The notes below the pieces were generated by a model, which saw only the letters and a list, made by a program, of their open reading frames with translations, was not told where the DNA came from and did no database searches. The position numbers were made by a program, and so were the translations under genes. A stretch of DNA of 52,631 bases from Paraburkholderia ferrariae NBRC 106233 (GTDB lineage Bacteria > Pseudomonadota > Gammaproteobacteria > Burkholderiales > Burkholderiaceae): NCBI RefSeq assembly GCF_000685035.1, contig NZ_BAYB01000049.1, positions 1-52,631 of the forward strand, in the 5' to 3' direction. This document shows, piece after piece, positions 45,662 to 52,631 of the stretch. Position 1 is the stretch's first letter. Every line of letters begins with the position of its first letter.

Positions 45662-46658
45662 AAACGGAACCTTGCAGCTGGACAATCATTCGACGCTTCA
45701 ACGGGCGAGGAGCCTGCTGGGCGGCTGGCAGAGAATGCTCGTGCGGTATCTGCTGGTGGTGATCATGGTGGTGTTTATGGCGGGCATTTCGCTATCGAAT
45801 AGCGAATTCCTGACCTTCTCGAACATGGGCGTGATTCTCTCGCAGGTCTCGACGAACGCATTGCTCGCGACGGGTGCGACGTTCGTGATTCTGACGGGTG
45901 GTATCGATCTGTCGGTCGGCAGCATCGTCGGATTGACCGGCGTGATCGCGGCGCTGATCGCGCAGCAGGACGGTATGGGTTTCACTGTTGCCGCCGTCGC
46001 TGCGGCATTGGCGGCGGGCGCGGCGATCGGCGCAGTGAACGGAATCCTGATCGCATTCGGCAGATTGCCGGCCTTCGTCACCACGCTCGGCACGATGACG
46101 GTGATGCTCGGCGTCGCGTCGGTGATCAGTGACGGTCAGCCTATTTCCGGCCTGTCCACTACGTTTCTCGGTTTGTCCGGCAGCGTCGGCATTCTGCAGA
46201 CCTCGGTGCTGGTGATGATCGTCGTGATCGTCGTCTCGCACATCGTGCTGTCGCGAACCCAGTTGGGCATGCATATCTACGCGGTAGGCGGCAATGCGCA
46301 GGCGGCGCGCGTGGCGGGCGTGAAAGTGCGGGTCGTGCAGGCAAGCGTGTACGCAATCAGCGGATTACTGGCGGCCGTGAGCGGCGTATTGCTGGCCTCG
46401 CGTGTGACGGCCGGTATTCCAACCACGGGTGCGGGCTATGAACTGAATGCGATTGCGGCGGCGGTGATCGGCGGGATCAGTCTTTCCGGCGGACGCGGAT
46501 CGATCAAAGGGGCGTGCTTTGGGATCCTGATTATTGGTGTGATGGACAACGGTCTGAACATCATGAACGTCTCGCCGTTCTATCAGAACATCGTGAAGGG
46601 CTGCATCATCGTCAGCGCCGTTTTCATCGACGTGATCGTCAACCGGAAGTCTTCGTAG
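45651..46658 (+). CDS. Sugar ABC transporter permease (RbsC type)
   Basis: 335 aa from ATG 45651, with GGGAG upstream. Eight to ten membrane spans, the conserved ATFVILTGGIDLSVGSIVGL segment and GAGYELNAIAAAVIGGISLS with the coupling-helix region. The protein presumably dimerises in the inner membrane with the preceding ATPase. Confidence 0.93.
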   Translation: MNAENGTLQLDNHSTLQRARSLLGGWQRMLVRYLLVVIMVVFMAGISLSNSEFLTFSNMGVILSQVSTNALLATGATFVILTGGIDLSVGSIVGLTGVIAALIAQQDGMGFTVAAVAAALAAGAAIGAVNGILIAFGRLPAFVTTLGTMTVMLGVASVISDGQPISGLSTTFLGLSGSVGILQTSVLVMIVVIVVSHIVLSRTQLGMHIYAVGGNAQAARVAGVKVRVVQASVYAISGLLAAVSGVLLASRVTAGIPTTGAGYELNAIAAAVIGGISLSGGRGSIKGACFGILIIGVMDNGLNIMNVSPFYQNIVKGCIIVSAVFIDVIVNRKSS

Positions 46659-46719
46659 TAACGCGTGAAGTGGCCGGAGCCTGAAACCCGGCCTACCTAA
46701 AAAACGGATGGAGGCAGAC

Positions 46720-47757
46720 ATGAACTTGAAGAAAACGATGGTATCGCGAAGGAATGCATTGCTGCTGGCGGCGTCGATGCTTGCATTGACTCCTTTCGGC
46801 GCGCACGCCGACAGGAACAAGCCCGTGATCGGTTTCGCCGTGTACGGTATGCCTTCGTGGGTTGCATGGGGCAAGCAGGGTGCGGAGAAGATCGCAGCGG
46901 CCAATAACGTGGATTTGTTGTGGGTCAGCGCGAACATGGACGTGAATACGCAGATTTCGCAAATGCAGCAGTTCATCAACCGCAAGGTGGATCTGATTAT
47001 CGTGGGCGCGGTCAATTCGGCCACACTCGCGCCGCAATTCGAAGCGGCGAAGAAAGCCGGCGTGCCGGTGGTCGGCGTGAACATGGCAATCAATGCGCCG
47101 AGCGACGCGTTGCTCGCATCGTATGTCGGCCCCGACGACGTGGGCGCGGGCGCGCAGGTGGCGAATCAGGTGATCACGAAACTTGGCGGCAAGGGTAACG
47201 TGGTGATCCTGCAAGGGCCGATTGGTCAATCGGCGGAAGTGGATCGCACGAAGGGCATCAAGCAGGCACTGGCGAAAGCGCCGGGCATCAAGGTACTCGC
47301 GTGGCAGCCGGGCAAATGGGACCGCACGCTGTCGTACAACGTTACGCAGGACTGGCTCTCGCGTTTCGGCGGACAGGTGAACGGCATCATCGCCGAGAAC
47401 GACGACATGGCGATCGGCGCGGCGCAGGCGCTGAAAGCCAAGGGCCTCGACGGCAAGATCGTGGTAGCCGGCATCGACGGCATCAAGGACGGTATGCGCG
47501 AAGTGCAGGGCGGCACGATGGTCGGCACGAGCTTGCAGAACGCCGCGCTGGAAATGGGCGAGGCCGTGCAGGTAGCCGTCGATTATCTGCAGGGACGTCC
47601 TTATCCGAAGAAAGCGCTGCTCAATATGATTCCAGTCGACAAGAACAACGTGAATGGTTACTACGATCAGTTGTACACGAATCCGACGGCATTTCTGGAT
47701 CGACTGCCGACGCTGGTCAAGGCCAATCTGAAGAGCGGCGATCTGACTGCACAGTGA
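46720..47757 (+). CDS. Periplasmic sugar-binding protein (RbsB type)
   Basis: 345 aa from ATG 46720 with a strong GGAGG 6 nt upstream. Signal peptide (SRRNALLLAASMLALTPFGA, cleavage near HADR); the twin Arg hints at Tat export but Sec is equally possible. Type-1 periplasmic-binding fold: IIVGAVNSATLAPQFEAAKK, GVPVVGVNMAIN, and EVDRTKGIKQAL, IAENDDMAIGAAQAL, VVAGIDGIKDGMREVQ as in ribose and polyol binders. Likely ligand-specific subunit; ligand not predictable by eye. Confidence 0.93.
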   Translation: MNLKKTMVSRRNALLLAASMLALTPFGAHADRNKPVIGFAVYGMPSWVAWGKQGAEKIAAANNVDLLWVSANMDVNTQISQMQQFINRKVDLIIVGAVNSATLAPQFEAAKKAGVPVVGVNMAINAPSDALLASYVGPDDVGAGAQVANQVITKLGGKGNVVILQGPIGQSAEVDRTKGIKQALAKAPGIKVLAWQPGKWDRTLSYNVTQDWLSRFGGQVNGIIAENDDMAIGAAQALKAKGLDGKIVVAGIDGIKDGMREVQGGTMVGTSLQNAALEMGEAVQVAVDYLQGRPYPKKALLNMIPVDKNNVNGYYDQLYTNPTAFLDRLPTLVKANLKSGDLTAQ

Positions 47758-47769
47758 GGCCTTTTAACG

Positions 47770-47800
47770 ACGGCGCATGCAGTTCGCATGCGCCGTTTTT
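47770..47800 (+). terminator. Terminator of the sugar/polyol operon
   Basis: 11-bp stem ACGGCGCATGC (47770-47780) / GCATGCGCCGT (47786-47796), 5-nt loop, then TTTTT. Confidence 0.92.
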
Positions 47801-47883
47801 GCTTTAAGGCAATGCTGATCAAGTCCACCACTTATGGCTGTCATGCGTTATAGCGTGGACATGCGACGGTAAAAACAAAAACG

Positions 47884-47925
47884 ATGAAACAACTGACACT
47901 GGCGATGGCGGTCGATCAATGCGCG
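47884..47925 (+). pseudogene. Possible 5' remnant of another transposase (IS5-type start)
   Basis: MKQLTLAMAVDQ followed at once by unrelated sequence. This start resembles IS5-family transposases I recall, but only about a dozen codons remain, so the call is weak. It abuts the IS3 remnant. Confidence 0.25.
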
Positions 47926-47942
47926 GGATTCGGAGCGCGGCG

Positions 47943-48120
47943 CAAACCGTTGAACTGGCAACGCTGCAGTGGGTGGCCTGGTTCAATCATCATCGCTTGC
48001 TGGAACCCCTCGGCTATATCCCGCCCGCTGAGGCAAAGTACTATCGGCAACTTGAAACAGCCGCCGCTGAACCTGCATTAACTTAAACCAACCAGCCTCC
48101 ACGATTCCCGGGGCGGTTCA
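47943..48120 (+). mobile_element. 3' remnant of an IS3-family element
   Basis: In-frame codons 47943-48086 give QTVELATLQWVAWFNHHRLL then EPLGYIPPAEAKYYRQLET, the conserved end of IS3-type OrfB. The following non-coding part ends GGGGCGGTTCA at 48120, matching the TGAACCGCCCC-type terminal repeat of such elements. The 5' part of the element is absent. This is a different subgroup from the intact IS at 35940-37185. Confidence 0.7.
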
Positions 48121-48214
48121 CCTCGGCGATAGGCGCAAGGGCGCAGGTGTCGCGGATGATACCCGACGCTTACTGCGACCAAACCGGAGATCGCTGGTTG
48201 GGCCACCGTGCGGG
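48121..48214. other. Short region before lldR, no gene seen
   Basis: About 95 bp of mixed sequence between the IS remnant and the 3' end of the regulator; no terminator with a U-tract was recognised for the minus-strand gene. Confidence 0.4.
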
Positions 48215-48928
48215 CTAAGAATCATTTCGGTCGATCCAGTTCCGTACGAAGTCGATATGTGTTTGCATCGCGGTGCGGGCTTCCTCGGGGCGGCGTGCGC
48301 AAATCGCTTCGCATACCGCGCGATGCTGCAGCAGAAGCTGCTCGGACGAGGCCTTCCCGTCCTCGCGCAAGCTGTTCCCGCTGATCGTGATATGTTCGCG
48401 CAGCATCGCAATCACGCTCGAATGCAGATGTAGAAACATCGTGTTGTGCGAGGCCATGGCGATGGCGTCGTGCAACATGGCGTCCGCTTTTGCTTCGGCT
48501 GCGTTGTCATCGACGCGGTGACAACGCTCGAGTTCGCGCATAAGTGCGCGGATCTTCTTGCGCTCGCCCGGATTCGCCCGCAAGGCGGCGAAGTACGCGG
48601 TAGCACCTTCCAGCACGCGACGAAACTCAACGATGTCTTTACGCAGCGCAGGATGATCGGCGACCAGTTGACCCCACGGCGACGCGATGCCCACGCGCAA
48701 CCGGTCCGTGACGAAAACGCCCGCGCCGCGCCGGCTCTTCACGAGGCCGCGCGCAGCAAGCCGCTGGATCGCCTCGCGAATCGTGTTGCGTGCAACGTCG
48801 TGCTGTTGCGCCAGCGCCCGTTCGGCGGGCAAACGTGACCCGACAGGCCAAGTGCCGTCCAGCAGGGCAGTTTCGAGCTTGCGCATCACTGCTTCGACTT
48901 GTCCCCGTGCACTGTCGTTCACCGTCAT
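48215..48928 (-). CDS. lldR: GntR/FadR-family (FCD) regulator of lactate use
   Basis: 237 aa from ATG 48928 (MTVNDSARGQVEAVM), with GGAGG 6 nt upstream; ATG 48931 is three nt away. N-terminal winged helix (LDGTWPVGSRLPAERALAQQ, VARNTIREAIQRLAARGLVK, GAGVFV) and an all-helical FCD domain with likely metal ligands (DAMLHDAIAMASHN and HRAVCEAICARRPEEA). It is divergent from lactate permease and dehydrogenase, so lldR is the best name. Longer starts to 48967 are rejected because they would read through the probable operator at 48960. Confidence 0.85.
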   Translation of the reverse strand: MTVNDSARGQVEAVMRKLETALLDGTWPVGSRLPAERALAQQHDVARNTIREAIQRLAARGLVKSRRGAGVFVTDRLRVGIASPWGQLVADHPALRKDIVEFRRVLEGATAYFAALRANPGERKKIRALMRELERCHRVDDNAAEAKADAMLHDAIAMASHNTMFLHLHSSVIAMLREHITISGNSLREDGKASSEQLLLQHRAVCEAICARRPEEARTAMQTHIDFVRNWIDRNDS

Positions 48929-49441
48929 CATCCGCCTCCGTCCCATGTGCTCGAACCACTGGTCCAACCAATTTGAAGTTTAACGCGTAGTCAGAGATTA
49001 TCCGCTCAAATAGTTATCGACCCGCGTTCAGCGCAGGGCACCTTTCTGGAGCGAGACGTGCCGAAACGACACCCCACCGCGGCCGCCCATGCACGTTCGT
49101 TCGCACCGCGGCGCATGCGCATGATCGCTTGCGTCCGCGGAGTGGCGACGCCGGCGAAGTCCCGCAAGCTGCCTCGCATTGACGGCTACCAAGATATCCG
49201 CTGCGCTCACGTGATGAGCTAGATGACTCACGTCGCACTTGCGCCCAAGCCTTTCGTGCTTCGGGATTCCTGCGACCCAACCGAATACCCGCGACATCGA
49301 CGAATCGCACGGACGGCGCAATTCCGATACGCATCCACAACCACTGCTGACGAACCGATTCGAACGACCACGTCTATGCAGCCCGAACATATGCAACAGG
49401 CGAAGCCGATTCTTTGATCCGCATCTTCGGAGGAGACCGAT
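48929..49441. other. lldR-lldP divergent intergenic region
   Basis: About 510 bp with no convincing gene. It contains the lldR operator candidate near its left end and a long GC-moderate stretch. No clear sigma70 promoter was found for lldP; the only TTGACG (near 49179) lacks a good -10. Confidence 0.4.
48960..48970. promoter_or_regulatory. Probable LldR operator, TGGTCCAACCA
   Basis: TGGT-CCA-ACCA palindrome with flanking AT (CCAATTTG). Matches the TGGTnnnACCA form recognised by FCD-type GntR regulators such as FadR, PdhR and LldR. It lies 32 bp upstream of the chosen lldR start, consistent with autorepression. Confidence 0.6.
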
Positions 49442-51157
49442 ATGCAACCCTGGACCCAGATCTACACGCCACTTGGCAGTCTTTGGCTGTCAGCCCTCGT
49501 GGCGGCGATTCCGATTGTCTTCTTTTTCGTCGCGCTGGCTGGTTTGCGCATAAAGGGTCACGTCGCCGCGGGGATTACCCTCGTGCTGGCGCTCGGCGTA
49601 GCGGTTTTCGCCTACCGCATGCCCATGCCGCAGGCACTGGCCGCTGCAGGTTTCGGCTTCGCTTACGGCATCTGGCCGATTGCATGGATCATTGTCACGG
49701 CGGTATTTCTCTACAAGATTGTGGTGAAGACGGGGCAGTTCGACATTATCCGTGCTTCTGTACTCTCGATTACCGACGACCAGAGGCTGCAGATGCTGCT
49801 GATCGGCTTCTCGTTTGGCGCATTCCTCGAGGGTGCCGCCGGCTTCGGCGCGCCGGTGGCGATCACCGCCGCGCTGCTGGTCGGACTAGGCTTCAACCCA
49901 CTCTATGCCGCTGGACTGTGTCTGATCGCGAATACTGCGCCGGTCGCATTCGGGGCGATGGGCATCCCGATCATTGTGGCCGGACAGGTCACCGGAATCG
50001 ATCCGTTCGTGATTGGAGCGATGGCTGGCCGCCAGTTGCCGCTCCTGTCCCTCGCGGTGCCGTTCTGGCTGGTGTTCATGATGGATGGTACGCGTGGTGT
50101 CAAAGAGACGTGGCCCGCCGCGCTGGTCGTCGGCGGCAGCTTCGCGGTGACACAGTACTTCACGTCGAACCACCTCGGCCCCGAATTGCCGGACGTCACG
50201 TCGGCACTCGTCAGTCTCGTCTCACTGGCGACGTTCCTGAAGGTGTGGCGGCCGCGCACCGCCAAGCAGGCGGCGACCGCCGCCGGCGGCGCAGCAGCGG
50301 GGGCTACGGCGGTGCTGTCGAACTTCGGTCACGGCACGGAAAGCTTCAGTCAGGCCCGTAGTTCGCAGGCGTCCCCGTACACGCTGGCTCAAACCATCCG
50401 CGCGTGGTCGCCGTTTGGCATCCTCACCGCTATCGTGACGGTATGGAGCCTGCCGGCATTCAAGGCGCTGTTCGCCGGCCACGGCGTCCTGGCCGCTACG
50501 GTTCTGAAATTCAAGGTGCCCGGGCTTGACCAGCTGGTGATCAAGGCTGCGCCCATCGTCGCAACGCCCAAGGCCTATGAGGCGGTGCTGAAGCTTGACC
50601 TGCTATCTGCGGTCGGCAGCGCGATTCTGCTCACGGCGATCATTTCGATCCTGCTGCTGCGTCTGAAACCGCGCGATGCGATCTCGCTCTTCGGTGAAAC
50701 GGTGGTGGAGCTGCGGCGCCCAGTTCTTTCGATTGGCCTGGTGCTAGCCTTTGCCTTCGTCGCGAACTACTCGGGCATGTCATCGACTCTGGCCTTGTTG
50801 CTGGCCGGCACGGGCGCCGCATTTCCGTTTTTTTCACCGATCCTTGGCTGGCTGGGAGTTTTCCTCACGGGCTCCGATACCTCGTCGAACGCGCTGTTCT
50901 GCTCGCTCCAGCACACCACTGCGCATCAGATCGGCGTCTCTAACACCTTGCTCGTCGCGGCCAACACGACCGGCGGCGTGACGGGGAAGATGATTTCTCC
51001 GCAGTCGATTGCGGTGGCTTGTGCGGCGACCGGCCTGGCCGGCAAGGAAGCCGAACTGTTCCGCTTCACACTCCGTCACAGCCTGCTGTTTTTGCTGGTC
51101 GTGTGCGTCATCACTGCGCTTCAGGCATATGTGCTGACAGGCATGCTACCCGGGTGA
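49442..51157 (+). CDS. lldP: L-lactate permease
   Basis: 571-aa LctP-family proton-linked importer with about 12-14 spans. Visible conserved segments are GFSFGAFLEGAAGFGAPVAI, NTAPVAFGAMGIPI, FLTGSDTSSNALFCSLQ and GVTGKMISPQSIAVACAATG. GGAGGAG precedes ATG 49442. It should take up L- and D-lactate and glycolate. Co-oriented with lldD 228 bp downstream. Confidence 0.95.
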   Translation: MQPWTQIYTPLGSLWLSALVAAIPIVFFFVALAGLRIKGHVAAGITLVLALGVAVFAYRMPMPQALAAAGFGFAYGIWPIAWIIVTAVFLYKIVVKTGQFDIIRASVLSITDDQRLQMLLIGFSFGAFLEGAAGFGAPVAITAALLVGLGFNPLYAAGLCLIANTAPVAFGAMGIPIIVAGQVTGIDPFVIGAMAGRQLPLLSLAVPFWLVFMMDGTRGVKETWPAALVVGGSFAVTQYFTSNHLGPELPDVTSALVSLVSLATFLKVWRPRTAKQAATAAGGAAAGATAVLSNFGHGTESFSQARSSQASPYTLAQTIRAWSPFGILTAIVTVWSLPAFKALFAGHGVLAATVLKFKVPGLDQLVIKAAPIVATPKAYEAVLKLDLLSAVGSAILLTAIISILLLRLKPRDAISLFGETVVELRRPVLSIGLVLAFAFVANYSGMSSTLALLLAGTGAAFPFFSPILGWLGVFLTGSDTSSNALFCSLQHTTAHQIGVSNTLLVAANTTGGVTGKMISPQSIAVACAATGLAGKEAELFRFTLRHSLLFLLVVCVITALQAYVLTGMLPG

Positions 51158-51384
51158 GCGCATCCGCCCCGGCACTGAGCTAAGTTTGCGTCGCGAGAAG
51201 GTTGGCCTGTACGCCAGATCCTCGACGCCGTCGTCGACGGCCGCGAGGATGCCGCACGCGACGCCGTCACTGGGCACCCTGTTTTTGTAGGGAGCCGCCT
51301 GCAGTTCATCGAAGATGCTGCGGCGCGTCAGCGCAGGTCTTTCCGTGCGCTCCGGCAAGTTACCCTGGAGAAAGAAACCCGACC
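51158..51384. other. lldP-lldD spacer
   Basis: 227 bp without a recognised gene or terminator. Fragmentary frames occur on both strands but none is supported. Confidence 0.4.
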
Positions 51385-52548
51385 ATGATCATTTCATCGA
51401 CACTGGATTATCGCAAGGCTGCCCGGCGCCGCCTGCCGCCTTTCCTCTTCCACTACATTGACGGCGGCGCCTATGCCGAGGACACGCTGCGGCGCAACTC
51501 CGGGGATCTCCACAAGCTGGCGCTGCGTCAGCGGGTTCTGAAAGAGGTCGGGGAAGTCGATTTATCGACCCAGGTCTTCGGCCAGACATTGAGCATGCCA
51601 GTGGCACTTGCCCCCGTCGGATTGACCGGCATGTACGCGCGGCGCGGCGAAGTGCAGGCCGCGCGCGCGGCGGCTGCAAAGGGCATCCCTTTTACTCTTT
51701 CCACGGTTTCCGTGTGCTCCATCGAAGAAGTGCAGAGCCAGGTGGAGCGCCCCATCTGGTTCCAGCTCTACGTGCTCAAGGACCGGGGTTTTATGAAAAA
51801 CGCGCTCGACAGAGCGTGGAATGCCGGTGTACGCACCCTGGTCTTTACCGTGGACATGCCCGTGCCGGGCGCGCGCTATCGCGACAACCATTCGGGCATG
51901 TCGGGGCCGAACGCTGCACTGCGCCGGATCCTGCAGACCGTCGTGCATCCGCGCTGGGCCTGGGATGTCGGTGTCATGGGCCGTCCGCACGATCTGGGCA
52001 ACGTCTCGGCCTATCTGAAACGCAAGACGAAGCTGGAAGACTACGTCGGCTGGCTCGGGACCAATTTCGATCCGTCGATCGGTTGGCGTGACCTTGAGTG
52101 GATTCGTGCATCCTGGAAAGGGACCATGGTTCTCAAAGGGATTCTCGATCCGCTGGACGCAAGAGAGGCCGTGCGTTTCGGTGCCGATGGCATCGTCGTG
52201 TCCAATCACGGCGGCCGTCAGCTCGACGGGGTGCTTTCCACGGCTCGGGCGCTGCCGGCCATCGCCGATGCGGTCAAGGGCGATCTCACCATCCTGGTGG
52301 ATTCCGGCATCCGTTCGGGCCTCGACGTGGTGCGCATGCTCGCGCAGGGCGCCGACACCGTGCTTCTCGGCCGCGCCTTCATCTATGCGCTTGCGACAGC
52401 CGGGCAGAAAGGCGTCGCCAACCTGCTCGACCTCATTGCCAGGGAAATGCAGGTCGCGATGACGTTGACCGGGGCCCGATCCATCGCCGACATCACGCGT
52501 GACAGCCTGGTGTCTTCTGTTCATGAATCGACGGAGGCTGCAGCGTGA
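51385..52548 (+). CDS. lldD: L-lactate dehydrogenase (FMN, quinone-linked)
   Basis: 387 aa from ATG 51385 (MIISSTLDYRKAARRRLPPF), GGAG upstream. Alpha-hydroxy-acid oxidase barrel: FHYIDGGAYAEDTLRRN, ALAPVGLTGMYARRGEVQAA, the catalytic His in VSNHGGRQLDGV, and the FMN-phosphate loop DSGIRSGLDVVRMLAQGAD. Oxidises L-lactate to pyruvate at the inner membrane. The much longer frame from 51202 is rejected. Followed by 83 bp at the window edge with no gene. Confidence 0.95.
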   Translation: MIISSTLDYRKAARRRLPPFLFHYIDGGAYAEDTLRRNSGDLHKLALRQRVLKEVGEVDLSTQVFGQTLSMPVALAPVGLTGMYARRGEVQAARAAAAKGIPFTLSTVSVCSIEEVQSQVERPIWFQLYVLKDRGFMKNALDRAWNAGVRTLVFTVDMPVPGARYRDNHSGMSGPNAALRRILQTVVHPRWAWDVGVMGRPHDLGNVSAYLKRKTKLEDYVGWLGTNFDPSIGWRDLEWIRASWKGTMVLKGILDPLDAREAVRFGADGIVVSNHGGRQLDGVLSTARALPAIADAVKGDLTILVDSGIRSGLDVVRMLAQGADTVLLGRAFIYALATAGQKGVANLLDLIAREMQVAMTLTGARSIADITRDSLVSSVHESTEAAA

Positions 52549-52631
52549 GCATGACCGTTGCCGGTCCTCAGATACCTACGTCCCAGCGACTTTAGCGTAA
52601 TTCGGTAAGCAGAGGCCAGGTGACGGTAGTC

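Noticed and set aside
49414..50361. 315-codon plus-strand frame
   Set aside because: Out-of-frame shadow of lldP, full of Arg and Gly.

Overview
The window looks like chromosome of a GC-rich betaproteobacterium of the family Burkholderiaceae (Burkholderia, Paraburkholderia or Caballeronia type). The evidence is the gene order glnD - map - rpsB-tsf-pyrH-frr-uppS-cdsA-dxr-rseP-bamA-ompH-lpxD-fabZ-lpxA-lpxB-rnhB, the protein sequences themselves, and the strong G/C preference at third codon positions. Genus assignment is inference; no rRNA or tRNA gene was recognised in the window.

Bases 1-33711 are conserved core. On the minus strand lie a partial Arg/Pro/Ala-rich protein, glnD (nitrogen sensing) and map. 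From about 4800 a long plus-strand block carries rpsB-tsf, pyrH, frr, isoprenoid and phospholipid genes (uppS, cdsA, dxr), the site-2 protease rseP, the outer-membrane assembly factor bamA, the chaperone ompH/skp, the lipid A genes lpxD-fabZ-lpxA-lpxB, rnhB and a SpoU-family rRNA methyltransferase. Next come the divergent pair ppsR (minus) and ppsA (plus), an NfeD-like protein with a stomatin/slipin, smpB (minus), ratA-rnfH, a DMT-type exporter (minus), and guaB - membrane protein - guaA. Several strong intrinsic terminators punctuate this part.

At the 3' end of guaA the character changes. The last 30-odd guaA codons use different synonymous codons from the rest of the gene, a P4-type tyrosine integrase follows, and then come a GIY-YIG-like protein, an apparently intact IS3-family insertion sequence with a -1 frameshift heptamer, and small hypothetical or broken genes. 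This is the left end of a genomic island integrated at guaA. No right attachment site was recognised, so the island probably runs beyond the window.

The accessory cargo holds two catabolic loci. The first (37834-47757) has a GntR/UTRA regulator and a GlpD-like FAD dehydrogenase divergent from an FGGY sugar kinase, an acetolactate-synthase-like ThDP enzyme, and an RbsABC-type sugar ABC transporter. Two matching palindromes (core TTGTAAnnACAA) lie in the divergent promoter region. Kinase, polyol-phosphate dehydrogenase and ThDP C-C lyase suggest a polyol or sugar pathway with no isomerase or aldolase in the cluster, and I do not recognise it as a described pathway. IS-derived debris separates it from the second locus (48215-52548), an L-lactate module lldR / lldP-lldD with a probable autoregulatory operator upstream of lldR.
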